A stretch of DNA of 64,000 nucleotides, from contig CALUZO010000017.1 in assembly GCA_944325305.1 (NCBI GenBank), positions 1 to 64,000 on the forward strand, written 5' to 3'. This document shows, in pieces, positions 35,174-44,588 of the stretch. The stretch is from an uncultured Rikenellaceae bacterium. GTDB lineage: Bacteria; Bacteroidota; Bacteroidia; Bacteroidales; Rikenellaceae. Every line of letters begins with the position of its first letter. Positions within the stretch are counted from its first letter, which is position 1. Under the pieces are notes generated by a model that searched no databases, was not told where the DNA came from, and worked only from the letters and a program-made list of their open reading frames with translations. The translations under genes and the position numbers were made by a program.

Positions 35174-35601
35174 ATAGGCGATATCCGACATTTAAAATCA
35201 GCATAACAGCAGGTGAGAACATTCAGCCCACAGCAAAGTCTGAAGAGACGCCCATCCTGCCAAGACAAAGCAGAATAGCCACAGTGAAAGAAATAGGCAT
35301 AAGCAGTCAATATGCCTGCTTTTCGGAGTTTTCCTGCCATGATCGGCTTTGGGGTCAAGCCTGACAACCTGTGAATACGAAGGTGTCTTCTGTATTGGCC
35401 GCAAAACAAACAATATCAAGACATTAATGCAATGCCATCGCCAAATATGCCTTTTTACTTCTCATCCCGTAAAAAGACAACGAGAAAGCGGTGTCAAGTG
35501 AATTATAATTGCACGACAAGATTAGCAGGCAGACACATGGCCTGACCGATCATATGTCATATCTCCTGCACAGCCATTGTCAATAGCCCCCCCGGTCGCC
35601 A
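35174..35601. other. Gene-free region between convergent genes
   Basis: About 430 nt with no convincing gene and no strong terminator hairpin. A minus-strand open frame over 35026-35409 runs into the end of the plus-strand gene. Its text is low in known-domain features, and I could not decide whether it is a remnant of a mobile or repeated element. Confidence 0.4.
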
Positions 35602-36537
35602 CTATCGGCAGTCCTCGCACAATTCATGCTCTTTTTCGCCCGGCAACTCAAACTCAAGTGTCGAGTGTCCTATATCGAGATGCTTCAAAGCATGACGTAT
35701 ATTGTGCTTTATCTCGTCAACTCCGGTCATCGAATCTACAACTATGTGAGCCGTCAAGGCATTCTCCGTCGTACTGAGCGCCCAAATATGCAGATGATGC
35801 ACCTCCAGCACCCTCGGGTCGGCAGCAACCATTTCATCCTTGACCTTATCACCGTCTATCCCCATCGGAACACCATCGAGCGAAAGTCTGATGCTATCGC
35901 GCAAAAGCCCCCAGGTCGAAAACAGAATAACTACCGCTATCGCCATACCTATAATCGGATCGAGAATGTAAAATCCCGTGTAAGAGATGATAACCCCCGA
36001 CACCACAACTCCAACGGAAACAAGCGTATCAGCCACCATATGCAGATAGGCGCCCTTTACGTTCAGATCCCTCTTACGGTAACGCATGAAGAACCATGCC
36101 GTCAACGCATTTATGACTATTCCGATTCCGGCTACCCAGGCTATAGCTCCGCCCTCTATCGGCTGCGGATCACGTATCTTTTCAAAACTTTCGTAAAATA
36201 TCAAACCAATCGCCACCAGAAGTATGCAGGCATTTGCCAGCGAAACGAGTATGGTGCTCTTCTTACAACCGTAAGTATAATTGCTGGTGGGTTTAAGTTT
36301 CGCAAGTCTGAAGGCCATCATCGAAAGGGCAAGACTCACCACGTCGCTAAGGTTATGTCCTGCATCGGACATAAGTGCCACGGAATCGAGTACAATCCCG
36401 GCTATAAATTCCACCGCCACAAAAATAAGATTCAGAGTAATCCCTATGACAAACGCATGATTCAGACTGTCGGCCATAGTAATATGTCCATGGTCGTGCC
36501 CGTGCGAGTGTCCATGATGATCGTGTTTATGCGACAT
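35602..36537 (-). CDS. Cation diffusion facilitator (Zn/Co/Cd exporter)
   Basis: A 311-residue inner-membrane metal/proton antiporter with six transmembrane segments. The N-terminus is His-rich (HKHDHHGHSHGHDHGH), typical of zinc-binding CDF proteins. The metal-site motifs are present: LMSDAGHNLSDVVSLA (HxxxD, around residue 60) and HMVADTLVSVGVV (around residue 165). The C-terminal cytoplasmic domain contains VHHLHIWAL and ends in CEDCR. It has its own promoter about 150 nt upstream. It is convergent with the kinase/vWA cluster and is presumably for zinc homeostasis. Confidence 0.95.
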   Translation of the reverse strand: MSHKHDHHGHSHGHDHGHITMADSLNHAFVIGITLNLIFVAVEFIAGIVLDSVALMSDAGHNLSDVVSLALSMMAFRLAKLKPTSNYTYGCKKSTILVSLANACILLVAIGLIFYESFEKIRDPQPIEGGAIAWVAGIGIVINALTAWFFMRYRKRDLNVKGAYLHMVADTLVSVGVVVSGVIISYTGFYILDPIIGMAIAVVILFSTWGLLRDSIRLSLDGVPMGIDGDKVKDEMVAADPRVLEVHHLHIWALSTTENALTAHIVVDSMTGVDEIKHNIRHALKHLDIGHSTLEFELPGEKEHELCEDCR

Positions 36538-36874
36538 ATCGTAACTATTTTATTAATATTGAAAAAAACTTGAGCATTCACATGAAATCTGTCTGGATCG
36601 GGACCATACTTTTCTGGCAAGTACGACTTGTGGAAAACATCGGCCAAACAGATTGAAAAATATACCTATCTGTTATGTTACCTACAAATATACAATAAAG
36701 TAATACATAATCAATAATGCGATCTCACAAGATTGCATAAGAATATACACGCAAAAAATATTGTCGCATCGATATTAAAATGGCGCCTATTCGGACAAAT
36801 CTCGACATAATGCATGTTTGTTGAGAGGAGCTAACTGAAATTTTTATAAATTTGTATTCATAATATGTGATAAT
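36538..36874. other. Divergent regulatory region, AT-rich
   Basis: About 340 nt between the CDF gene and the TPR gene with no open frame of note. It holds a minus-strand promoter for the CDF gene and a TAAATTTG box (36847-36854) for the TPR gene. Confidence 0.55.
36685..36715 (-). promoter_or_regulatory. Promoter of the CDF gene
   Basis: Minus-strand ATTG (36712-36715), a 19-nt spacer and TATATTTG (36685-36692). The leader would be about 140 nt. Confidence 0.6.
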
Positions 36875-39859
36875 ATGTTCAAAAGGATTTATATAGCTGC
36901 CCTATTCGCAGTGATCTCTGCTACGGGCGTTGCGGCACAAGATTCGAACAGCTTTACCTCTCACCTGAATAAAGCTGAGGAACTTTTCGATGCGGGACGT
37001 TACCGCGCGGCACAAACCGAACTCGAAAAAGCAAAATCATACATCGGCATCGACGACACATCTGATGCAATGAAACTCGACTACCTGCTCGCAGTATGCG
37101 CAGGCAAAACCGAGGACAAACACGCACTCGACAAACTTCGCAATTTCGAAGCGGAATATCCCAATTCGATATATGCCAACGACATACGGTTTGCTATCGC
37201 CGACAGACTCTACGAACAAGGCTTATATGAAGAGGCACTAAGGGAATATATACGTGTGGACAGTCCCTCGCTCCCGACATCGTATCAGGACGAATACAAC
37301 TTTAAACTCGGGCACTCATACTTCATGCTCGACGATTATACAAACGCCTACGCATCGCTCCAGAAGGTAGGCCGCGACAGCAAATACACCCCGCACGCCC
37401 GTTACTACATAGCTTACATAGATTATGTCAACGGCGACTATGCCGTAGCAAAACAGGGATTCGAGGAACTTGCAAACGTCCCGGCTTACGAAAAGGTAAT
37501 ACCGTTCTACCTGTTGCAGATAGAGTATCTGCAACGTAATTACGATTATGTACTGCGCGAGGGAGATGCCCTTATGGCAGCCACCGAAGGCGAACGCAAA
37601 GGAGACATAGCCCGTATTCTGGCCGAAACCTGGTTCATAAAAGGCGATTACGGAAAGGCTATCGACTATATGAACACCTATATGGCATCCGGAGGCAAAA
37701 TGGGACGTGAAGAGTATTACCTGCTCGGTTTTTCGCAATATATGTTCAACGAGATAGGCGCAGCAATAGAATCACTCGTAAAAGTCGCCGGCCCCGACGA
37801 CCAACTGACCCAAAACGCCTCCTATCACCTCGGTGCCGCATATCTGCTTGCCGGCAACAAGAGAGGCGCCATGCAGGCATTCTCGATGGCCTCGGCATCC
37901 GATTACAGCCCTGCCATAAAAGAAGACGCACTCTTCAATTACGGCAAACTCCAGTATGAACTCGGCGGCGGCGTCTTCAACGAAGCCATCAACATACTCA
38001 GCAAATACATAGCCGAATACCCCAATACCGAACGGACAGTCCAGGCTCAGGAATACCTCATATCCGCATATTACAACTCGAATAATTACGAAGCAGCATA
38101 CGAAGCCATAAAGCTCATCCCGAACCCCGACAACAATATCCGTGCAGCATACCAGAAAATAGCCTATTTCCGCGCACTGAAATATTACAATCAAGGCGAT
38201 CTCGACACGGCCTACCATCTGCTCGACCAATCGCTGGCCAACCGTTTCAACGCCAAATATACCGCACTAACCCAATTCTGGAAAGCCGAAATACTGTATC
38301 GCAAAGGCGATTACAAGCGTGCAATCCCACTGTACAGGGAATATGTTACACTTGCACCCAAAACCGAACCCGAATACAATATGGCACTCTACAATCTCGG
38401 GTACTGCTACTTCAATACCGGACAGTGGGGCGAAGCCAAAACATGGTTCGACCGTTTCCTCGCAGCTTACACCAAACGCGACAGCTACCGTGCCGATGCC
38501 CTTAATCGCGTAGGCGACCTGCACTACGGCAGCCGAGAATTCTCCAAAGCACTCGACAACTACAATGCTGCCGCAGCAATGAATACTCCGGAAAGTTCCT
38601 ATTCTCAGTACAGCGCAGCGGTAACAGTCGGACTTGCCGGAAACTCGAACCAGAAGATAACAAAACTTAAAGATATAATCTCAAAAGGAAAAGGAGACTT
38701 CGTCGACGACGCCATCTTCGAATTGGGGAACACGTATATCGCTCTCGAACAATTCAACGATGCCCGCAACCAGATGCTCAGTTACATCAAAAAATACCCG
38801 AACGGCGAACACTACCTTTCGGCACTTTCGCAGTTGGGACTGATCTACCAGAACCTCGGAAACAACAATGAAGCGCTGAGCTATTATTCTCAGGTGATAG
38901 ACAAGGCCCCGTCATCACAAGAGGCACGCGCAGCCATGATCGCCGTACGCAGCATCTACGTAGATATGAACGATGTGGATGCCTACTTCGAATTCGCACA
39001 AAAGAGCGGCATGGAAACCGATGTCAAAGCTGTCGAACGCGACTCCCTGGCTTATACTGCCGCAGAAAAAGTCTACCTGTCAGGCGATCTGAACCGGGGA
39101 GCCAACGCTCTCAACGACTATATCGCGAAGTATCCGCGAGGCAACTTCCGACCCAATGCATATTACTATCTTGCAGACAGTTATATCCGCTTGGGCGAAA
39201 AGACAAAGGCTATTGAAAATCTCGCGGCACTCTCAGATATATACTACAATCAGTTCACGGTACGCGGCCTCGAAAAACTCTCGGCTCTCGCATTCGAAGA
39301 AAAACAATACGCCAAGGCCGCAGATGCATACAAAAAACTCGCAACTACGGCAGTCAATCCGGAAACTGTTGGCTCCGCATGGGCAGGCTACTTGAACAGT
39401 GCGCTCAAGATGAATGAATCTGAAACAACCATGGCTGCGGTTAACGACGTTCTCGCCGCATCCGGCGTACCGGCCGATGTGATCAAAAAAGCAAAATCCG
39501 TAAAAGCAGGTATCCTCAGAGACGAAGGACGTAAAGACGAAGCCCTGGCCATATACAAGGAAATCGCCGGCGAATCGCGCACAGCAGAAGGAGCAGAAGC
39601 AACATATTATGTCATAGAATCGCTATTCGAGAACGGCCAGTATGACGCCGCTGAAAAAGCGATACTCGACTTCGCAGACCAAAACACCCCACACAACTAT
39701 TGGTTGGGTAAAGCCTTCCTGTTACTGGGCGACATATACGTACAAAAAGGCGACAACTTCCAGGCAAGAGCCACGCTTCAAAGTATCGTGGACGGTTACA
39801 CCCCGACAGACGACGGTATAGTAGACGCCGCCCGCAAACGAATTAACGAATTGAAGTAG
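36875..39859 (+). CDS. Large tetratricopeptide-repeat exported protein
   Basis: A 994-residue protein with a signal peptide (about 1-21, ending GVAAQ) and TPR/SEL-like helical repeats over nearly its whole length. Recognisable units include KLGHSYFMLDDYTNAYASL, YNLGYCYFNTGQWGEAKTW and YYLADSYIRLGEKTKAI. The export signal and position 8 nt upstream of an outer-membrane barrel gene suggest a periplasmic or outer-membrane-associated scaffold that works with the barrel. No catalytic domain is visible. Many Bacteroidota have such a TPR/barrel pair; the cargo is unknown. Confidence 0.85.
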   Translation: MFKRIYIAALFAVISATGVAAQDSNSFTSHLNKAEELFDAGRYRAAQTELEKAKSYIGIDDTSDAMKLDYLLAVCAGKTEDKHALDKLRNFEAEYPNSIYANDIRFAIADRLYEQGLYEEALREYIRVDSPSLPTSYQDEYNFKLGHSYFMLDDYTNAYASLQKVGRDSKYTPHARYYIAYIDYVNGDYAVAKQGFEELANVPAYEKVIPFYLLQIEYLQRNYDYVLREGDALMAATEGERKGDIARILAETWFIKGDYGKAIDYMNTYMASGGKMGREEYYLLGFSQYMFNEIGAAIESLVKVAGPDDQLTQNASYHLGAAYLLAGNKRGAMQAFSMASASDYSPAIKEDALFNYGKLQYELGGGVFNEAINILSKYIAEYPNTERTVQAQEYLISAYYNSNNYEAAYEAIKLIPNPDNNIRAAYQKIAYFRALKYYNQGDLDTAYHLLDQSLANRFNAKYTALTQFWKAEILYRKGDYKRAIPLYREYVTLAPKTEPEYNMALYNLGYCYFNTGQWGEAKTWFDRFLAAYTKRDSYRADALNRVGDLHYGSREFSKALDNYNAAAAMNTPESSYSQYSAAVTVGLAGNSNQKITKLKDIISKGKGDFVDDAIFELGNTYIALEQFNDARNQMLSYIKKYPNGEHYLSALSQLGLIYQNLGNNNEALSYYSQVIDKAPSSQEARAAMIAVRSIYVDMNDVDAYFEFAQKSGMETDVKAVERDSLAYTAAEKVYLSGDLNRGANALNDYIAKYPRGNFRPNAYYYLADSYIRLGEKTKAIENLAALSDIYYNQFTVRGLEKLSALAFEEKQYAKAADAYKKLATTAVNPETVGSAWAGYLNSALKMNESETTMAAVNDVLAASGVPADVIKKAKSVKAGILRDEGRKDEALAIYKEIAGESRTAEGAEATYYVIESLFENGQYDAAEKAILDFADQNTPHNYWLGKAFLLLGDIYVQKGDNFQARATLQSIVDGYTPTDDGIVDAARKRINELK

Positions 39860-39867
39860 AGAAGACA

Positions 39868-41565
39868 ATGGGAAAAAGTATGAAAAAAACGATATTATTC
39901 GCCGGCGCTTTCATGGCAGCATTCGGCACAGTATATGCACAAGAATCGGAATCGCTCGACCGTCAGGTAGACGTAACGCGCGACTACCGTCCGACAGTGG
40001 AACGAGCCACGAAACTCTCCGTCAAACCCAACATGACCGACACTGTGCAGCTTCGCCCCAATTTCGAATATCAGGTGATGCCAATGCCGATCAACCATGG
40101 CTTCGGCGTTACGGCCATAAGCCCCGTCAGCGTCAATGCATCGACATACGAACCGTTATACCCGTTCTATCTCAAAGCAGGCGGCGGTTTCCCGGGCAAC
40201 AGCGTAGCAGATCTCTACTTCAATTCTACGGGCCAAGGCAACGGTTCTGTGGGATTTTATATCAACCACGAAGGAAACTACAACAAAATAACGAACGACT
40301 TGGGTTTCAAACGCAAAGCTCTGAAGACCCAAAACAGTGCCGCTCTGAACGGGAAAGTAGCGTTGGGCAATGTCATCCTGAGCGGAGAAATAGGTTTAGA
40401 TTACGACATTTTCTCTCGCTACGGACAATTCAGCTACGACGGAATACTTCCTGTCGCAGAACCGACGAAAGTCGTACAACAGAAATTCATGACCCCGCGC
40501 GCCAACATTAGAATCGGTAACGACTTCAGCGATCTTACACGACTCAATTTTGCGGTAAATGCCGGAGGATATTACTTCAAAGACGACTTCTCAATCGCAG
40601 AAACAGGTTTGCAATTCGGTCTCGACTTTGCAAAGTTATTCGGAGAAAGCCTGATATCGCTTTCAGCCGGTTACGACGGCACCTACGGCAACGACAAAAT
40701 TAACGACTTCAAGGGTCATTTGATAAATGTTGCCCCTCGCTATGAATTTGTGTCAGACAAGGTAAAAATAGGATTGGGACTGAACTTCGTGTTCGATATA
40801 AATGACATTGACAATGAGGTAACCGTACTCCCATCGTTCAATATTGCCGCCATATCCAATCCAGCATTCGTTCCGTTCATCGACATGGGCAGCAATGTGG
40901 AAAACAACAGCTATCGCCATCTGACATCGCTTAATCCCTACCTGAACGAGGGATGGCCATTGGCTGAAAACACGTATCACTATGATCTTCGTGCAGGTAT
41001 CTCGGGAACGGTAGGCAACGTCTTCATGTACAAGATCTATGGCGGTGCAGGCTATGTGAAAGACGCCGTCGATTTTGCCAACCTCTTCGAAGAGGACAAT
41101 TCATCCACATTCGTTACATTCTGCGAACAACGTATAATTGAATACATGGCAGGTATCGAACTCGAAGTTCGCCTTGCATCGAGTTTCTCGGCAATGCTTG
41201 GAGGTCGTTACACTGGTTACGACACCAAGACCTTCGAACATCCTATAGGACTCCCCGACTACGAAGGTACGTTCAAACTCAAATGGAACCACCGCAACCG
41301 CTTCTTTGCCACTGCAGGACTCGACCTTATAGGCGATCGTTGGTTCATGGAATATTATGCCGGATCACAGACACCCCCGGAAGAAATATTATTCGTAAAA
41401 CAAAAAGCCGTTGTCGATGTCAATATGAGCCTCGAGTACCGCCTGCAGAAAGAGCTGGGAATATTTATCGAAGGCCATAATCTCACCGGCGACAAACTGT
41501 ATCTATTCAACCATTATCCAGAAGACGGACCTGTCGTAAATGTAGGAGTGAAACTACTGTTCTGA
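39868..41565 (+). CDS. Outer-membrane beta-barrel protein, TonB-receptor-like without plug
   Basis: A 565-residue exported protein. The signal peptide is followed by a short N-terminal segment and then an extensive beta-strand region (GYDGTYGNDKINDFKGH, LEYRLQKELGIFIEGHNL) ending in the aromatic C-terminus VNVGVKLLF. The size and strands fit an outer-membrane barrel of about 16 or more strands of the kind usually labelled TonB-dependent receptor in Bacteroidota, but I see neither a plug domain nor a TonB box. Two starts are possible, 39868 or 39880; the latter has a GGGAA-like site 6 nt upstream. It follows the TPR gene immediately. Confidence 0.75.
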   Translation: MGKSMKKTILFAGAFMAAFGTVYAQESESLDRQVDVTRDYRPTVERATKLSVKPNMTDTVQLRPNFEYQVMPMPINHGFGVTAISPVSVNASTYEPLYPFYLKAGGGFPGNSVADLYFNSTGQGNGSVGFYINHEGNYNKITNDLGFKRKALKTQNSAALNGKVALGNVILSGEIGLDYDIFSRYGQFSYDGILPVAEPTKVVQQKFMTPRANIRIGNDFSDLTRLNFAVNAGGYYFKDDFSIAETGLQFGLDFAKLFGESLISLSAGYDGTYGNDKINDFKGHLINVAPRYEFVSDKVKIGLGLNFVFDINDIDNEVTVLPSFNIAAISNPAFVPFIDMGSNVENNSYRHLTSLNPYLNEGWPLAENTYHYDLRAGISGTVGNVFMYKIYGGAGYVKDAVDFANLFEEDNSSTFVTFCEQRIIEYMAGIELEVRLASSFSAMLGGRYTGYDTKTFEHPIGLPDYEGTFKLKWNHRNRFFATAGLDLIGDRWFMEYYAGSQTPPEEILFVKQKAVVDVNMSLEYRLQKELGIFIEGHNLTGDKLYLFNHYPEDGPVVNVGVKLLF

Positions 41566-41632
41566 CAAACAAGCGTAAATGTATAGGGGGGTACCGTATG
41601 CAACATGTCCCTACCCTATAAGAAATGTCAAA

Positions 41633-41678
41633 ATAACAGATGGCGGAGCACTTAAACAGTTACTCCGCCATCTGTTAT
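41633..41678. terminator. Hairpin between convergent barrel and mltG genes
   Basis: A 16-bp stem (41633-41648 with 41663-41678) with a 14-nt loop. There is no T run, so it may function mainly as a structured 3' end. Confidence 0.65.
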
Positions 41679-41806
41679 AAAACTCTGCACGTAAAAATAC
41701 AATCCTGGTGTTACAAAGAGTCAACCGGGCCTATGCAGCTATATTTCTCTCCACCTTAGCATCTTCCCGGTGGTAGCTCACCGCATTTTAAGGCACCCCG
41801 TTGCTT

Positions 41807-42838
41807 TTATTTGATTCCGGCCCTGTTAAGGGCATCATAATATGCGCGGGCATTTTTATTGTGCTGGGCAAGTGTCACGGCAAAACTGTGGTATCCCGAG
41901 AAATCCGGCTTAGCACAAAAATAGAGATAATTGTGTTTATCATAGTCGAGTACGGCATCGACAGCCCTCACCGAAGGCATGCAGATCGGTCCCGGAGGAA
42001 GTCCGGCATTCTTGTATGTGTTATATGGAGATTCCACATCCAAATGACGGTTGAGCACCCGTTTTATCGAAAAGTCCCCGACAGCAAACTTGACCGTAGG
42101 ATCTGCCTGTAAAGGCATACCCTTCTCCAGTCTGTTCATATATACCCCAGCCACGATGGGCATTTCGTCGCTCATTTTAGTCTCCTCGTAAACGATTGAA
42201 GCAAGTGTTATCGCTTGTTCACGCGTCAATCCGGTCGCTTCGAGTTTGCTCATGCGTTCTTCGTTCCAGAACCGGTCGTACTCCTTTTTCATGCGGTCGA
42301 GCAATGCGTCAGGCGATACAGTCCACCATACCTCGTACGTATTCGGAATGAACATCCCGATAAAATTCGCGCTATCAAACCCATATTTTTCTGCGACATC
42401 TTCCGAAGTAAGATACGAAAGCAACTCTAACGAATCAGACTCGATCTGTTGCGCCAACCGACCTGCCAACTGCGGCATGGTGCGGATATTATTAAACGTA
42501 AGTTTTACAGGCGTCTGAAGTCCGTTGCGAAACATCTTGACAACATCGACATAACTCATACCAGGACGCATAATATACCGTCCGGGCCTCACCATATCCG
42601 GCAAAGAAAACGCAACAGCCACATTATCAAAACGTTCCTTATCCACTATATATGCGCCGTCAGCACCGAGCGAATCGAGCAACTCGGCATAATCTGCTCC
42701 TTGCGGTATCAGCACCGTACGTTCATTAGCAACCGCATTGGAATCCACTCTCGCCCACAATACCACTACGGCTACAATACAAACCGCAGTCAGAGCCGCC
42801 AAAACTATCAATACGAAACGTATTTTTCGAGTTTTCAT
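41807..42838 (-). CDS. mltG: Endolytic peptidoglycan transglycosylase MltG
   Basis: A 343-residue inner-membrane protein that cleaves nascent glycan strands to set their length. Parts: a short cytoplasmic start, one membrane helix (about 9-27), a LysM-like linker region and the YceG/MltG domain. The catalytic glutamate lies in ASIVYEETKMSDEMP, followed by the conserved VAGVYMNRLEKGMPLQADPTV and NTYKNAGLPPGPI. The start at 42838 is consistent with the promoter at 42901-42932, giving a leader of about 55 nt. An upstream in-frame codon (42913) overlaps the promoter and is rejected. Confidence 0.93.
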   Translation of the reverse strand: MKTRKIRFVLIVLAALTAVCIVAVVVLWARVDSNAVANERTVLIPQGADYAELLDSLGADGAYIVDKERFDNVAVAFSLPDMVRPGRYIMRPGMSYVDVVKMFRNGLQTPVKLTFNNIRTMPQLAGRLAQQIESDSLELLSYLTSEDVAEKYGFDSANFIGMFIPNTYEVWWTVSPDALLDRMKKEYDRFWNEERMSKLEATGLTREQAITLASIVYEETKMSDEMPIVAGVYMNRLEKGMPLQADPTVKFAVGDFSIKRVLNRHLDVESPYNTYKNAGLPPGPICMPSVRAVDAVLDYDKHNYLYFCAKPDFSGYHSFAVTLAQHNKNARAYYDALNRAGIK

Positions 42839-43138
42839 CGTCCGATATGTTAAAATTAAACGTCGGCAGGCGATCATTATTGCCAGTTCGCGACAAGGCA
42901 CAAATATAGCCAACCGACTTCATTGCTGCAAACAATGCGGTCCGTCTACCGTAGCGAACATTCGGATTATACGGCTATGGCCGTGAAAGAAAATAATCAA
43001 TAAAACACCTTGCCCCAACAACAGCATACCGCTGTCGGACAGACAATTACCACAATCACAATACTGGCCATCGCCGACTCTGAAAGTTCTGTCCGCTTCA
43101 AAATAACAACAAAATTTTTATGGCCCTCCGGCCACTAT
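42839..43138. other. Spacer between mltG and the SRP RNA gene
   Basis: Apart from the mltG promoter I see no gene, repeat or hairpin in these 300 nt. Confidence 0.5.
42901..42932 (-). promoter_or_regulatory. Promoter of mltG
   Basis: Minus-strand TTTG (42929-42932), a 20-nt spacer and TATATTTG (42901-42908), a complete consensus match. Confidence 0.75.
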
Positions 43139-43169
43139 TTTGGAAAACCACCGAAAATAACTACATTTG
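43139..43169 (+). promoter_or_regulatory. Promoter of the SRP RNA gene
   Basis: TTTG (43139-43142), a 19-nt spacer and TACATTTG (43162-43169). The predicted transcription start is within a few nucleotides of the RNA 5' stem at 43174. Confidence 0.8.
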
Positions 43170-43173
43170 CAAC

Positions 43174-43276
43174 GGGTAAGTCTTACACGACCAGCTCCTA
43201 CTGAATCCCCCAGGTGTGGAAGCAAGCAAGGGTAGGTGGTTGTAGCGGTGCGATGTAAGTAGCTTACCCTTTTTTA
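43174..43276 (+). ncRNA. ffs: Signal recognition particle RNA (4.5S-type)
   Basis: About 100 nt. The ends GGGTAAG (43174-43180) and CTTACCC (43263-43269) pair, followed by a T run (43270-43275) as terminator. The apical domain contains CAGGTGTGGAAGCAAGC and AAGGGTAG, corresponding to the conserved SRP loop CAGGTCCGGAAGGAAGCAGCC of E. coli 4.5S RNA, which binds the Ffh M domain. A consensus promoter ends 4 nt before the 5' end. It is not covered by any protein-coding frame and is an independent transcription unit. Confidence 0.88.
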
Positions 43277-43342
43277 TTTCCCACGGCAGGAACGCTTCGG
43301 CATTATTGCGGTATAACAATGATACTAATCCGAAAAAAATAT

Positions 43343-43350
43343 TATCTTTG
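43343..43350 (+). promoter_or_regulatory. -7 element of the Sua5-family operon
   Basis: TATCTTTG, 47 nt before the start codon at 43398. No -33 TTTG at a normal distance. Confidence 0.5.
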
Positions 43351-43397
43351 AACCCGTTTAGGGGTCGTTTCCGGCCCCGCAGTAATATTTTCGGCCG

Positions 43398-44003
43398 ATG
43401 TTATTGAAGTTATACCGCGAGAACCCTAATGAGCGCCAGATCGAGCGTATAGTTTCCGTCCTCCGCGACGGAGGAGTGATCATATACCCCACAGACGGAG
43501 TATATGCCTATGGATGTTCACTGCATAGTTCCAAAGCCGTCGACAGACTCAAGTCAATCACAGGAAAAGACAAAAAAGAATTTTCCATAATGTGTTCTGA
43601 CCTGAGCAATATAGCCGATTACGCCAAGATAGACAACGCCGATTTCAAGATTCTGAAACGTAACCTACCAGGCCCTTTCACTTTCGTCATGAAAGCTTCG
43701 TCGAAAGTGCCGGACAAGGTGTTAGCAAAGCGTAAAACACTGGGGATCAGAATTGCCGACAATCCGATAACGCTCGCCATAGTAAAGGCGTTGGGGAACC
43801 CGCTGGTAACAAGTTCTGTGAAAAACCGCGATCAATACGAAGAATATACGACAGATCCGGAACTTTTACAGGAACGCTGGGGCAACGTCGTCGACATAGT
43901 TGTCGACGGAGGTCCTGGCGGTATCGTTCCCACCACTCTGGTCGACCTCACTGACGACGAACCCGAAATATTGCGCGAAGGAGGCGGAAAATTCCAACTT
44001 TAA
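43398..44003 (+). CDS. Sua5/YciO/YrdC-family threonylcarbamoyl-AMP synthase
   Basis: A 201-residue enzyme of the Sua5/YrdC fold. The family makes threonylcarbamoyl-AMP for the t6A37 modification of tRNAs reading ANN codons. Conserved elements are GGVIIYPTDGVYAYGCSL, the KDKKEFSIMCSDLSNIADYA region, and PGPFTFVMKASSKVP. The length and details are closer to YciO-type paralogues, so it may be a specialised member rather than the t6A enzyme. First gene of a four-gene operon with DUF4199, glycosyltransferase and DUF4293. Confidence 0.88.
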   Translation: MLLKLYRENPNERQIERIVSVLRDGGVIIYPTDGVYAYGCSLHSSKAVDRLKSITGKDKKEFSIMCSDLSNIADYAKIDNADFKILKRNLPGPFTFVMKASSKVPDKVLAKRKTLGIRIADNPITLAIVKALGNPLVTSSVKNRDQYEEYTTDPELLQERWGNVVDIVVDGGPGGIVPTTLVDLTDDEPEILREGGGKFQL

Positions 44004-44012
44004 AAACCTGCC

Positions 44013-44585
44013 ATGAATACGACAGCAACAGACAACCCTACCAAGACCCTTTGGCGCGATGCTGCGGCAGAGGGCGGAATCATAGGGACTATTCTTTTCA
44101 TTGCCATGTTGCTGGATGATTTCACTGCCCATGAACTTGCGGAAGTCATATATTTCATAAAAGTTGTTGTCCTGGCAGGCGGAATATACATTTTCACTCG
44201 ACGCCGCTCGCAGAAATACGCCGCAACCGGTTTCACCATCCGACAAGCAATGAATTACATCTTTGCAATGATGGTATTCACTGGTTTCATTACCGGCATC
44301 GAAAATTATCTGGCCATTAAATTTATCGCACCGGACTTCTATCAGTCGGCATTCGAAAACGCCCAGGCATCTGTCAAAACCATCATGGAATCAATGCGCA
44401 ACACAACAGGCGATCGCCAAATATGGGACGAATTGATTCTTGAATACGAAAACCGTTGGCTCGACACTGTCAATAACCCCATCACATATATTATCTCCGG
44501 CATGGTCGGCAAGATTATTGCCGGCGGCATCATAGGCATTTTCGTCTCCCCGATGATAAGACACCTGACGATAAGAAACAAATAA
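44013..44585 (+). CDS. DUF4199 membrane protein
   Basis: A 190-residue membrane protein with four hydrophobic segments (about 25-44, 47-65, 79-104 and 149-175) and a long hydrophilic loop between the third and fourth. The family is largely Bacteroidota-specific, and its genes typically precede a family 2 glycosyltransferase, as here. The function is unknown, but the linkage suggests a role in envelope glycan or lipid-linked sugar metabolism. It is 9 nt after the Sua5 gene and 3 nt before the glycosyltransferase. Confidence 0.8.
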   Translation: MNTTATDNPTKTLWRDAAAEGGIIGTILFIAMLLDDFTAHELAEVIYFIKVVVLAGGIYIFTRRRSQKYAATGFTIRQAMNYIFAMMVFTGFITGIENYLAIKFIAPDFYQSAFENAQASVKTIMESMRNTTGDRQIWDELILEYENRWLDTVNNPITYIISGMVGKIIAGGIIGIFVSPMIRHLTIRNK

Positions 44586-44588
44586 ACA

